From: Sipunculus nudus
Lineage: Eukaryota; Annelida; Sipuncula; Golfingiida; Sipunculidae
Assembly: GCA_026874595.1 (NCBI GenBank)
Contig: CM049317.1
Span: 28,645,401-28,709,400, forward strand
Length of the DNA: 64,000 nt
Direction of reading: 5' to 3'
The translations under genes and the position numbers were made by a program. This document shows positions 25,571-38,400 of the stretch, one piece after another (the stretch's first letter is position 1; each line of letters begins with the position of its first letter). Under the pieces are notes generated by a model that was given only the letters and a program-made list of their open reading frames with translations, made no database searches and had not been told where the DNA came from.

Positions 25571-26099
25571 TTGTGCGCCCGTCTCTGCATTTTGCTGAGG
25601 GCCACAACAGAGCGGGATACCAGTCTAGGATGGCATAAACAGAGGGTTGATCCAAGTGAACCTATGGTGTTTATTGTTGGTTATTTTCACTCAAATTCCT
25701 AGGGTCTGTTTTCTTGGTTCGATCCCAAGATATCCATTTCTATAGCAAGGCTGAGACAGTTAATATGTCTGGACATTATAGTACCTACTGTTTAGAAACA
25801 TGCCACCCAATGGTTTATTTTCCACTCAGACTAATTGTTAACGAAATTTTGATTAATGATTACCACACGTGAAAGAGTGTTACAATAAAGTATCCAATCA
25901 CAGCCACACTGCAGACCTTCAGAATCACGTTGGGAATTTCCAGCAAGCAAGCTCTGTGTTTATGCTTGCTCGCTTTCACTGTAGCAGGCATAGCGCAACA
26001 TTTCATCATGCATGGGGGTTTTCCCAGAAGTTATTCCTAGCAAAACAGATCTATTGATTGACTGAACGGATGCTTGGGTTCCTGGAATTAAAACTCTCT

Positions 26100-27600
26100 G
26101 TCAATGCTTTATTAGAATTGTTGACTATTTTTTTATTTTGCAATTATATGCATATTATTATTGGAATGATATAAAATAATCCGGCGTGTTACTGTTCAGG
26201 TCTACCAGGCCGCTAGTCTTATATTCTAGGGAACCATATGAACATACACATGAGACACGAAGATGGGTACGTAAGGATAGGCCAAGGCTCAGCAAGAGGA
26301 TCCACCACTTAAAATAGACGTGGAAGCATTCACAATCAATACCCATCTTACGTCATATAATATGTGCACTGCTGTTATTTAGTTTGTTGAGGTGATTGCC
26401 TCATCATATGTTGAAAAGAGTACATAGTTATTCTTCTTATATTTCCCAGTTACCAAAGCATGTTAAGTAATTAAGACATGCTGGTCAGCTGAGCGTCATG
26501 TCCCATGGGTCACCTACTTATTCTTTTTTGTAATTTTGGAAATCTAGCGCAAACTGAGCAAGAACGGGGAATTGATTATGGAGTGTACAACCTTAGAAAA
26601 AAGGCCAAGGTAAAAAATAAATATCAGATGCAAATCTTCTACCTAGGACTACAAGTCTTACCATAACAAAAATATGTGATGATAAATCAGCCTGTTTATG
26701 TCATATATCATTCCCTATCTCAAAAGTATTGTGTCCATTAATTATAACACATACCTTACTTGACCCCTCTTGGGCCACAGCTAATAAAAGCACTTTTATT
26801 TGTGTGTATGTATACACTTCCTATGCTAAGCCATGAATATGTACCTGCGTACCACGTTTTTGTTGCTGGGCTTGTTAAGAGATTTTGAGGGGGAAGTACT
26901 TTGTTTTACTGAGACACCACATGATTAACACGCCAACTCCTATGCCTGCCAAATGGTTGCCGTGATATTGCCGTGTTCATAAGATAAGGCCAGGACAGGG
27001 TTATTTTTTAATAAAGATGTTTCCTTGTTGTTCGTTGATATGTTGTCTGTGCCATTGCGTACATGCTATTCACCCAATTATCTCTCGGTCAGATGAAGTG
27101 CTGTATTTAAATTATATAAACACATACTATGTATGTATACTATGCATGTTCGTTCAACTGCTGAGCGTACAGCGCAGTGATGTACACAGCAACATGAGTG
27201 ATATTGGAAAGATAGCTGATAATGTTAATCGCGATTGATTTGGTTAATTTGCCTTGTTCATTATATATGTCATAGCTGGCAGAGCGGCTTGCTGGAGCTT
27301 GCTGACGGATCGACAGAATTATAGTACTGTATAATTCATCGAATGTATAAGTATTGTAAACCATATTAAAGACTGTGGAGCACTCTCCCAGAGCTGAATT
27401 GTTGAACATACAGCCACAATTCAACGGTAAGATAAATATTCCGAGACATATACGACCAATAATAAACACTTTGTTAGATGCAAAAAAAGGTGAAAGCAAA
27501 ATTGAAAGTGAAAGTAAATGGATAATTTCCAACGGGTTGTGGACCTACTTTTCTATCTGAGCTGTGACATCATATGAGTGAAGTGACACAGTGAGTAGAG
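26100..27600. other. Intergenic DNA, no gene recognised
   Basis: The longest frame here (27140-27532, minus strand, 130 codons) has a hydrophobic start but no recognisable domain, and lies in AT-rich DNA. I do not call it a gene. Confidence 0.4.
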
Positions 27601-27714
27601 TATCTCAACCATATATGCAGGGACATAGCCAAAATTTACAGAAGGAGGGGGATGCCCGGGGGGGGGGGGGGGTCCTCGAGCGTGGTTTTGGATGCAGTAC
27701 AGCTAAGGAGTTCA

Positions 27715-27716
<2 letters not shown>

Positions 27717-27775
<59 letters not shown>

Positions 27776-27792
27776 TATATATATAAATACAC
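27717..27792. repeat. (TA)n microsatellite next to a G14-type run
   Basis: TA repeat of about 50 bases, continuing as imperfect TA/CA. A poly-G run at 27659-27672 lies just upstream. Confidence 0.95.
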
Positions 27793-27899
27793 ACACATAT
27801 ATATATACCCCAATAAAAAGTTCGAGAACTTACCAGTATTGAAGACAGAACTGTCAATGACAAGACTCACAAATAAAATAAAAATGTTTCCCTTCTCAC

Positions 27900-29600
27900 A
27901 GCGGTCAGCGTGTCCATACCTGTGAATACAAAACTTATTCCTACCGTGTATATGTAATTAAACATTCCACAGGTAACAAAGTTCCTTTGTACATATAAAA
28001 GCAGTGTTTACGTGGCCTAAACGTATTAGCCAAAAACAACTTTTCTTCCTACATTTTTTTGCAAGGAAGTACAAGGTGTGTCAAATGTACAACTAAGAAA
28101 TGCAGGATATTAAGTACGATCATAGTAAACATATCTGGACTGAAAACAATATGTTATCGGAGCAACCCGCTAACACTGGTCAAAAGCACTATTTTAAAAT
28201 AAATATCCGTTACAATTATGTTTTGGTGATCTATGTTACCTCAAAAATTTAATGAATAGCTACTTTGGTGGTTTCCTAATCCTACACAAACATGCTACAA
28301 AATCTGTTCAGAGCTTTTGCGTAAACTTGCTGACAGACAAATCGAGGTTAAGTATGATATCTTCCACCTCCTGGCGGAGTTATGACAACGTCATAAAAGC
28401 TAAGTAATATATTTTACAGGTTTAATTTATAATTATATATCAAGTTTAAATTTCACAATACCGATTGAAGTGATATGGTTTTTGGGGTGTTTTATTCTGC
28501 TGAAGTTTGAAAAATAAGGAATGTTTCCATTATGTGTCTCTCGTGTAAAAAGTTAACAGTAATGAAAGGATTTGATCGATTAAACGAGAAATAGGTGGCC
28601 ATAACACAAACAGCAGATGTTTGACACCGTAGCCTCCAGTTAATTGTGAACTATGGAGTGACTATGTGACGTAGATACATTGTATTTGATAAAAAAATAC
28701 CCTCGAACTACTGATCGCAATAGCAAGAAAACTGTGCTATTTTGTCTGAAAACAAATATCGATTAGAAACTTGAAAGCTCGAAAATATACTTGATTAATC
28801 TTTCAGGTTTAGATAATAAGAAGTAATATTTACCTCAGCGCTATATAAAAAGGGCTGTTATATCCATATCCGTGACCGGTCTCGGAGCTGTTCTCTGTGG
28901 GTGACAAGTTTCAGAGAGACTAGACGTGCCGTGTATCCCAGGTATTGCATGACACAGAAGACAAAAATAAAGCCCACCACCCCATGTGAAATTATACATA
29001 ACACATATATTGGCCTGATATTTTTTTATCAATTATGTATTATTCAATCACATGTGTCTTCCAATGGATCTTAAGAATATCACTGCAGAATAAATGTTCA
29101 AAGCTGTAATCATTGATCAAGGTCTACTGAAATCTACCTCCACACAGAACTTGAGTAAACTAATCAGTGGAAATCCCAGCAATAAGGTATGCTGCAAGGC
29201 TTGCAGCAGTGGCATGTTTCAACACATTCAGCCAATCATCATGTATCGCGTCATTACTTGGATCTGTACCACACCTATTGAGCTACCTGAGAATAATAAT
29301 GTGTGGCTGAATACAACCATTGTGGTACGGCGTGAGCAACTGATAATTTGAGTTAAACCATTGATAAAGAGATCAATATGCTGCGTCATTACCAGCACTG
29401 AGGCGAGTCCAGAAATTCATGAATAGGGGGCGATCATTTTGGGTTGCGGCTGATTAAGCTCTTGCGCTTTTATTTATTGTTGGTGGCGGGATTGGATTTT
29501 ATTATTATTATTATTATTATATATTTATTAATAATTATACAAATATTTATGAATCAAATTTTATCGGGAATTTTTTTACTACTTAGTTAAGACTTTGATA
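27900..29600. other. Intergenic DNA, no gene recognised
   Basis: AT-rich, with only short frames and no repeat recognised by eye except TTA/TAT tracts at 29500-29530. Confidence 0.4.
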
Positions 29601-29601
29601 A

Positions 29602-29607
<6 letters not shown>

Positions 29608-29637
<30 letters not shown>
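29608..29637. repeat. (TA)n microsatellite
   Basis: Short perfect TA tract. Confidence 0.95.
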
Positions 29638-29639
<2 letters not shown>

Positions 29640-29820
29640 GTTTATGAAATGAAAAGTTATATAATCAGAATCAGAATTTCATTTTTGAATTTTTACTGAA
29701 ATGTTATATATCTAAACCTGGTTAAGAAGTAACCTATAGTGGAAACATAATACCTTATTTGTTAAAAACATTATACTTAATAGTAAATTATTTCGAATGT
29801 GTCGCACAGACAAAAAAACC

Positions 29821-29821
<1 letters not shown>

Positions 29822-29879
<58 letters not shown>

Positions 29880-29955
29880 TATATAGAGAGAGAGAGATAG
29901 AGAGAGAGAGAGAGGACAGAGAGAGAGAGAGAGAGAAAGAGATAGAGAGAGATAG
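29822..29955. repeat. (TA)n(GA)n compound microsatellite
   Basis: About 60 bases of TA run directly into about 70 bases of GA-rich repeat. It forms the left shoulder of the large satellite array. Confidence 0.96.
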
Positions 29956-30034
29956 GCGGGAAACTGTCGGTTTTCGGTAGCGGCCTGTAGTTAAGCTTAT
30001 GGGACTTTTCGATTTTTCGCAGGCAGTTTCTCAT

Positions 30035-33000
30035 TAGTGCCGGCGGGGGGGGGGGGGGTGGAAGCTTTGGCAGCCTGTAGTAACCTAAAAAATTGGGAGG
30101 GAATAAAATTTATAGAAGCATCGCATTAATGTTAAGCTTGCCGGCAGGGGGAGTGGCATGTGAGCGGCCAGCCACAGGGGCCCCATGAATGGCACGCGCA
30201 ATTAGCTGCTATTTGCTACCCTAAAAAAATGGGGATGGGGTTATATATATAGTAGCATCGCATTGAGTGTTAAGACTGCCGCCAGGGGGGGGTGTACATG
30301 AGAGCGGGCAGACAAAGGGGCCCCATGAATCGCACGCGCAAATAGCAACTATTTGCTAGCCTAAAAAATTTAGGAGGGGGTAAAATTTCTGGTAGCATCG
30401 CATTGAGAGTTAAGATTGCCGCCAGGGGGAGTGGACTAGAGACAGGACTACCACAGGGGCCCCATGAATCGCACGCGCAAATAGCAGCTATTTGCGACCC
30501 AAAAAAATTTAGGAGGGGGTAAATTTCTGGTAGCATCGCATTGAGTGTTAAGACTTCCGCCGGGGGAATGGACATGAGACAGGACTGCCACATGGGCCCT
30601 ATGAATCGCACGCACAGATAGCAGCTATTTGCTACCCTAAAAAATTAGGAGGGAATAAAATAATAGTAGCAGCGAATTGAGTGTTAAGTTTGCCTCCAGG
30701 GGAAGTGGACATGAGAGGGGCCCATGAATCGCACCCGCAAATAGCAGCTATTTGCGACTCTAAAAATTTTTGGTAGCATCGCATTCAGTGTTAAGACTGC
30801 CGCCAGGGGGAGTGGACATGAGACAGGACTGCAACACGGGCCCTATGAATCACATGCGCAAATAGCAGCTATTTACTACCATAAAAGGAGTCAAGACTTC
30901 CACCAGGGGAGTGGATATCTCAACAACCAGGCACAGGGGTCCCCATGAGTCGCAAGCACAAATAGCAGCTATTTGCTACCAGAAAGGTTGTTACGACTGC
31001 CGCCAAGGGGAGTGGAGATCTCAGCGGCCTGGCAGAGGGGTCCCCATGAGTCGCAAGCGCAAATAGCAGCTATTTGCTACCAAAAAAGTGTCAAGACTAC
31101 CGCCAGGGGGAGTAGATATCAGAGCTGGCTGCCAGAGGCCGAAGAGCCCCATGAATCGCACGCGCAAATAGCAGCTATTTGCAACCTTTAAAGGTGCCAA
31201 GACTGCCGCAAGGGGGAGTGGTTATGAGAGAGGCCTGACAGAGAGGCCCCCATGAGTCGCAAGCGCAAATAGCAGCTATTTGCTACCATAAAAGTGTCAA
31301 GACTGCCGCCAGGGGGAGTGGTTATGAGAGTGGCCTGACAGGGAGGACCCCACGAGTCGCACGCGCAAATAGCAGCTATTTGCTACCATAAAAGTGTCAA
31401 GACCGCCGCCAGGGGGAGTTGATATCAGAGCGGGCTGCCAGAGGCCGAGGGGGCCCCATGAATCGCACGCGCAAATAGCAGCTATTTGCTACCTTAAAAT
31501 GTGCCAAGACTGCCGCCAGGGGGACAGGAGATCTCAGCGGCCTGGCAGAGGGGTCCCCACGAGTCGCAAGCGCAAACAGCAGCTATTTGCTACCATAAAA
31601 TATGTCAAGACTGCCGCCAGGGGGAGTGGACATGAGATTGGACAGACAGAGGGGCCCCTATGAGTCGCACGCGCAAATAGCAGCTATTTGCTACCCTAAA
31701 AAATTAGGAGGGAATAAAATAATAGTAGCAGCGAATTGAGTGTTAAGTTTGCCTCCAGGGGGAGTGGACATGAGTGCCGGCAGACAGAGCGGCCCCATGA
31801 ATCGCACGCGCAAATAGCAGCTATTTGTTACCCTAAAAAATTAGGAGGGGGTAAAAGTTCTGGTAGCATCGCATTGAGAATTAAGATTGCCGCCAGGGGG
31901 AGTGGACTAGAGACAGGACTACCACAGGAGCCCCATGAATCGCACGCGCAAATAGCAGCTATTTGCGACCCAAAAAAATTTAGGAGGGGGTAAATTTCTG
32001 GGAGCATCGCATTGAGTGTTAAGACTTCCGCCAGGGGGACTGGACATGAGACAGGACTGCCACAGGGGCCCCATGAATCGCACGCGCAAATAGCAGCTAT
32101 TTGCAACCTTTAAAGGTGCCAAGACTGCCGCAAGGGGGAGTGGTTATGAGAGTGGCCTGACAGAGAGGCCCCCATGAGTCGCAAGAGCAAATAACAGCCA
32201 TTTGCTACCATACAAAGTGTCAAAACTCCCACCAGGTGGAGTGGACACAGAGAGGGCTGCCAGAGGGGGCCCCATGAATCGCACGCGCAAATTGCACCTA
32301 TTTGCTACCTTAAAATGTGCCAAGACCGCCGCCAGGGGGAGTAGATATCAGAGCGGGCTGCCAGAGGCCGAGGGGGCCCCATGAATCGCACCCGAAAATA
32401 GCAGCTATTTGCTACCTTAAAATGTGCCAAGACTGCCGCCAGGGGGAGTGGTTATGATAGTGGCCTGACAGGGAGGCCCCCTATCAGTCGCAAGCGCAAA
32501 TAGCAGCTATTTGCTACCATAAAATTGGACTAAGACTGCCGCCAGGTGGAGTAGAAATCAGAGGGGGGTGCCTGGGGCCGAAGTGGGCCCATGAATCGCA
32601 CGCGCAAATAGCAGCTATTTGCTACCTTAAAATGTGCCAAGACTGCCGCCAGGGGGAGTGGTTATGAGAGTGGCCTGACAGGGAGGACCCCGTGAGTCGC
32701 AAGTGCAAATAGCAGCTATTTGCTACCATAAAATTGGACTAAGACTGCCGCCAGGGGGGAGTAGAAATCAGAGCGGGCTGCCAGAGGCCGAGGGGGCCCC
32801 ATAATTAAAACGCGCAAATAGCAGCTATTTGCTACCTTTTAACATGCCAAGACTGCCGCCAGGGGGAGTGGTTATGAGAGCGGCCTGACAGAGAGACCCC
32901 CATGAGTCGCAAGCGCAAATAGCAGCTATTTGCTACCATAAAAGTGTCAAGACTGCCGCCAGGGGGAGTAGATATCAGAGCGGGCTGCCAGAGGCCGAAG

Positions 33001-33515
33001 GGGCCCCATGAATCGCACGCGCAAATAGCAGCTATTTGCTACCTTTAAAGGTGCCAAGACTGCCGCCAGGGGGAGTGGATATGAGAGAGGCCTGGCAGAG
33101 AGGCCCCCATGAGTCGCAAGGGCAAATAGCAGCAATTTGCTACCATACCATAGTGTCCAGACTGCCGCATGGGGTAGTGGATATCATAGCAGGCTGCCAG
33201 AGGGGCCCAGTGAAACGCACGCGCAAATAGCAGCTATTTGCTACTATAAAAAGAATCATATCTGCCGCCAAGGGGGAGTAGATATGAGAGCGGCCTGCCA
33301 GAGGGGCCTCATGCGTCGCAAGCGCAAATAGCTGCTATTTGCTACCATAAAAAGTGACAAGACTGCCGCCTGGGGAAGTGGATATCAGAGCGCGCTGCCA
33401 GAGGGTGCGATGAATTGCCAGCGCAAATAGCAGGTATTTGCTACCATAAAAAATGTCAGGTATTTGCTACCATAAAAAGTGTCAAGAATGCCGCTACGGG
33501 CAGTTTCCCGCCTAT
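30035..33515 (+). repeat. Satellite array 1: about 30 units of roughly 100-140 bp
   Basis: Each unit carries two conserved words in the same order and orientation. One is GACTGCCGCCAGGGGGAGTG. The other is GCAAATAGCAGCTATTTGC, an inverted repeat with 9-base arms and a 1-base centre, followed by TACC. Two unit types (CATGAATCGCACGCGC and CATGAGTCGCAAGCGC) alternate through much of 31.1-33.3 kb, giving a higher-order period near 210 bp. A longer unit type containing GTAGCATCGCATTGAG appears at 30.2-30.8 kb and again at 31.7-32.1 kb, a sign of internal block duplication. A poly-G run at about 30043-30058 marks the left edge. Frames through it are by-products. Confidence 0.95.
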
Positions 33516-33529
33516 CTCCAGTAAGTGCG

Positions 33530-35925
33530 TTTCACAGGTCTCCTAATATATCCGTATATGTGTAACCCTAACCCTTCGGGCATTGAATACTAAAGATCGT
33601 GACACTGGTGACATTTTACAAGATGTCTTTATGGTATATCCGTGAAACGGGTTACCCTTAGCCTTCGGACATGAAATACTCCAGTAGGTGTTTGTCACTA
33701 TTAATATATGCTCCTTCGAGCATGAAATACTCCTGTAATGTTTGTCACGATTAATATATGCTAAATCCGGGATCCGAGATAACCTAACACTTCGGACTTG
33801 AAATACTCCAGTAATTGTTTGTCACTATTGATATGTGTTATATCCGGAATACATGTTAACCTAATACTTCGGACACGTAATACAGTAAGTGTTTGTCACT
33901 AATAATATGGTATATCATGGATACAGGTTACCCTGACCCTTCGGACATGAAATACTCCAGTAAGTGTTTGTCACTATTAATATATACTATATCCAGGATA
34001 CGGGTTAACCTAACCCTTCGGCATGAAATACTCGAGTTAGTTTTTGTCACTATTAATATTTGCCATTTCCGGGATACGTGTTACCCTAACACTTTGGACA
34101 TGAAATACTCCAGTAAGTATTTGTCACTATTAATATATGCTATATCCGGGATACGGGTTACCCAAACACTTCGAGCATGAAATAATCCAGTAAGTGTTTG
34201 AAACCCTTCGGGCATGAAATACTTCAATAAGTGTTTTTCAATAATAATATATGCTTTATCCGAGATACGAGTTACCCTTACACTTTGTACATGAAATACT
34301 CCAATTAGTGTTTGTCACTATAAATATATGGTATATCCGGGTTAGGGGTTAGGTTTACCCTTCGGGAATGAAATTTTCCATAAGTGTTTATCACTATTAA
34401 TATATGCTATATCCGGGATACGGGTTACCCTAACCCTTTGTGCATGAAATATTCCAGTAATGTTTGTCACTATTAATATATGCTATATCCGGGATACGGG
34501 TTACCCTAACCCTTCAGGTATGACTTACTCCTATAAGTGTTTGTCACTATTAAAATATGCTTTATCCAGGATACGGGTTACCCTAACCCTTCGGGCATTA
34601 ATTACTCCAGTGAGTGTTTGTCACTATTAATATATGCTATATCCGGGATACGGGTTACCCTAACACTTCGAGCCTATTCGGGATATGGGTTACCCTTACC
34701 ATTCTGGCATAAAATACTCCAGAAAGTGTTTATCACCACTAAAATATATATACTTTATCTGGAACACGGGTTACCCTATTTTGCATGAAATACTGCATTA
34801 CGTGTTTGTCACTATTAAGATATGTTACTTCCGGGATACGGTTTACCCTAATCCTTCGAGCATGATATACACCAGTAAGTGTTTGTCACTTATAAAATAT
34901 GCTATATCCGGAATACGGGTTACCCTAACCCTTCGGGCATGACATACCCCTTTAAGTGTTTGTCACTATTAATATATGCTCTATCCAGGATAAGGGTTTC
35001 CTAACCCTCGGGTGTGAAATACTCCTGTGTTTGTCACTATTCATATATGCTATATACTGGATAATGGTTACCCTAACCGTTCGGGCATAAAATACCCCAG
35101 TAAGTGTTTGTCACTATTAATATATGCTATATCCGGGATACGGGTTACCCTAACCCTTCAGGTATGACTTACTCCTATAAGTGTTTGTCACTATTAAAAT
35201 ATGCTATATCCAGGATACGGGTTACCCTAACCCTTCGGGCATGAATTACTCCAGTGAGTGTTTGTCACTATTTCACGCCCGAAGGTTAGGGAACCCTTAC
35301 CCTAACCCTTTATGTATGGAAAACCCCAGTAAGTGTGTGTTATTATTAATAATTGATATATCTGGGGTACGGGGATCCATAACCCATCTTGCATGAAATA
35401 CCCGAATAAGTATTTGTTACATTTAATAAATTCTCTCCGGGATATGGGTTACCCTATTTTGCATGAAATACTCCAGTAGGTGTTTGTCACTATTAATATA
35501 TGCTACATCCGGGATACGGTTTACCCTAACCCCTACATACTCAAGTAAGTGTTGTTCACTATTAAATGTGCTAAATCCAGGATATGGGTTACCTGAACCC
35601 TTTAGGCATGAATACTGAAGTGTTTGTCACTATTAATATATGCTCTAGGCAAGATACGGGTTAACCTCAGCCTTCAAACCTGAATTACTCCAATAAGTCT
35701 TTTTAACTAATAATATATGGTATATCTGGGATACGGGTTACCCTAACCCTTCAAATTTTAAATCACCAATCGAAATATACTCCAGGAAGTGTTTGTCATT
35801 ATAAATATAAGGTATATCTGGGATACGGGTTACCCTAACCCTTCAGGTGTGAAATACTCCAGTAAGTCTTTGTCACTATTAATATATGCTACATCCGGGC
35901 TACAGGATACCCTAATATTTTAATA
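33530..35925 (+). repeat. Satellite array 2: about 77-bp units with telomere-like hexamers
   Basis: The unit core is ATCCGGGATACGGGTTACCC, then TAACCCTTCGGGCATGAAAT, ACTCCAGTAAGTGTTTGTCA and CTATTAATATATGCT. The GGGTTACCC word starts at 34422, 34498, 34575 and 34652, giving a period of 76-77 bases. About 28-30 degenerate copies are present, and some are shortened. GGGTTA-CCC-TAACCC holds the metazoan telomere hexamer in both orientations. The array starts within a few tens of bases of the end of array 1. Confidence 0.94.
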
Positions 35926-36689
35926 TAACATGTAGAGACATAGATGGAACGGACAACAGCAATGCAATGAAGTAAGAGAAGTGAACAGCAAATGCATCTC
36001 ACATGAATCAGTGACTTTATATAATAAATATAAACATATAGAATTTCTGCGAGATATAAATTATCTCATAATGCATAAGTACTTGAAATCAGGACATTGG
36101 AATGAAATCTGGACAGTTCTAATCCTGAAAGTGTTGGATGTTCATCAGAATTAGAACTAATGCTAATCACCAATTATGAATTAATGGAGAAGTTTTACAG
36201 ACAAACGTGACCAACCCCAAAATAAATGTGCAATATTGTGTATAAACAAAAGATTCATATAAGAACGAATCTGACATTAATGAAATATTTGCACTCTGTC
36301 GTGATATTTATACCGGTGCTAGGACTTCAGATTACTTCCCCCCCCCCCCCCTTTCAGGTTACCCCCCATTAATCTGAAATCGATTTCAGATTACCCCCGG
36401 GGACAGCCTGAACCTGATTTCAGGTTACCCCCCTACATTTCAGATTGTCCCCTCACTGATCAAGTTGATATGATTACTTTTTGTGTAAGTAGGAGATCAC
36501 CGCTCCAGATATATTTATTTACAACAACAGCTGGCTGGTGATATAGTGGTCAACTCCGTCGGGCCGTACATGGGTCTCTCTGTCCGTACCTCTTCGTAAC
36601 ACGTATTATCTCAAAAACGTTACTCACATCCCATTTTAATTAACTTGGCAGGTGTATTCATTTATAATTGCAGGCACTTTGTAAGATAG

Positions 36690-36800
36690 AAACTAGGGCT
36701 GTATCAATATATCGAAATATCGATACGAATCGATACGCGACATCGATACGATAACCGAAATGCGTTGCATGCTGTATCGGTCGTATCGATGTAAAACATT
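36690..36800. mobile_element. MITE-like fragment with repeated ATCGATACG words
   Basis: Begins CTAGGGCTGTATCAATATAT and carries many TATCGATA/CGATACG words in both orientations. The start resembles ends of some hAT-type non-autonomous elements; no matching second end was found, so this is a tentative call. Confidence 0.35.
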
Positions 36801-37102
36801 GATTGCTAACGAATGGGGTATGAATCAAAGTTTAAATATAACCTTGATGATTTATAAAACTAAATGCACCGTATATTTGTTGTTTTGTCTTTAACGACTT
36901 GATTAGAAATGTTTATACGCATGCACGTCTTACTTCAATGAAAAGTAGGTGCATGAAAGCGATAATAGGAAAATGATACTGACTTTCCTCTTTATTAATG
37001 AAATCGATATTCACATCACATATTGCTACAAGGAACAAGTTACATTCACGTCTATATCCTATATGTGTGTGTGTGTATGTGTGACACTTATTCGCTTTAT
37101 GA

Positions 37103-37511
37103 TACAGTGAAACCGCGGGTTGCAGGCGGACACCCCGCCTTACTGACGCATTTTGGGCCGACGGAGCGTTTTTACTACTTTTTAAACCCCATTAAGGCCA
37201 GGCCACACCGAACGCTGCGCTGCGCCGGAAAGCGCTGCAATTAAACGGCTGAGCACTTTTGCGGCGCTGCAAAGCGGAGAAAGTTGAACTTTGTTCAGCT
37301 TTGTTTTTACGGGCTGTAACATATATATTAAAGGTTTAATATTAAAGGAAAAATACCGGTTTTTATGGTTGATAAAATCCAATACTTGAGTCTCCGACAT
37401 GTTGCCGCAGCCAGACTTCCTTGGCCCCGACTCCCTCTGGGGCGGACACCCCGCTACAACGAGCAAATCGTCCAGTCCCGTGACTGTCCTCCCCAGAGGG
37501 GTTTCACTGTA
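37103..37511. mobile_element. pogo/Tigger-like MITE, TA-flanked
   Basis: Terminal words TACAGTGAAACC (37103-37114) and GGTTTCACTGTA (37500-37511) are exact reverse complements and include a TA dinucleotide at each end, as expected for Tc1/mariner-superfamily insertion. CAGTGAAACC is the typical start of pogo/Tigger termini (family knowledge). A GC-rich interior repeats GGCGGACACCCCGC. It has no coding capacity. It interrupts the surrounding composite region. Confidence 0.65.
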
Positions 37512-37599
37512 TATCATTTTATCTCTTTTTTTTATTATTTACGCAGTCAGTAATAGGTTACTTGAAACTTCCAAGTTTCACATCAGACGTGAAATAACT

Positions 37600-38400
37600 G
37601 GTTAAAGCCTGGGGACGAATTCTGTTCACACACGAGATTGACTCACTCAAAAAAAAGCTATAAGAATTATCACAAATAGCAAATACAATGCCAACAGTGA
37701 ACCGATTGTTAAATTATTAAAAATCCTAAAAATTAACGCCATCATCAGACTAAATATATTAAAATTTGACTATAATTACTGCCATGAATCATTATCAAAA
37801 TATTTACAAATATTTAATCTTTCAACAAGGACTGACACACGAACATGACACAAGACATAAAGATACCCTTGTTACAAATAAAACCAGACCTAAGATAGCA
37901 GACAGCTGTCTGAGAAACATAACATCAAAAGTCATAAATGAAACCGACTAAATCATTGTTGACAAATGTTCACTCATAGTATTCAAGGTTTGATTTGCTA
38001 CATCAAACAACATTTTATAAATTATTATTAAGACAAATGCCTTCCGATAAACTGCAACATCTGCAACAAGAATTAGTCTAAGCCATAAAAAATTAGCTTT
38101 TACCAATAACAAACTATAATTTCAGTAATTCAAGTTGTAAATCTTCCCAGTCCCAGTTTGTTACCAATTTCCTTATTAAATCATATAGTCTCAAATATTA
38201 AGAATGTATAATCATTTAACCTCCATATTTATGTACATTTTCTCTCTCTCTCCATGTTTCATGCATAGGGGGCTGTTGTGTCGGCGCATTAAAATCCTTG
38301 ATAACAGTCCCTAGACATAATAAAAACAAAAATATTGCAAACATATTGAATATATTTTGTATGGATGCTTTACTTTTATGTCGAATAAAATATTCTCTCT
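37600..38400 (+). mobile_element. 5'-truncated LINE, C-terminal region and 3' UTR
   Basis: A broken frame at 37645-38030 reads KKAIRIITNSKYNANSEPI, LLKILKINAIIRLNILKFDY and, after frameshifts, HDTRHKDTLVTNKT-type sequence. This is the pattern of the region after the reverse transcriptase in Jockey/CR1-type LINEs. It ends in ATGTCGAATAAAATATTC followed by a TCTC-rich tail at about 38395-38412. Multiple stops show it is dead. Confidence 0.6.

Noticed and set aside
25334-25702. 122-codon plus-strand frame
   Set aside because: It runs antisense through a tRNA-derived SINE and its flank.
27140-27532. 130-codon minus-strand frame with a hydrophobic start
   Set aside because: No recognisable domain or splice context. 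An overlapping opposite frame is equally open, so it is probably chance.
30270-33331. Numerous open frames of 60-113 codons on both strands
   Set aside because: They are translations of the tandem satellite units.
30035-35925. CRISPR-like array
   Set aside because: Unit length, lack of unique spacers and the eukaryotic context show satellite DNA.
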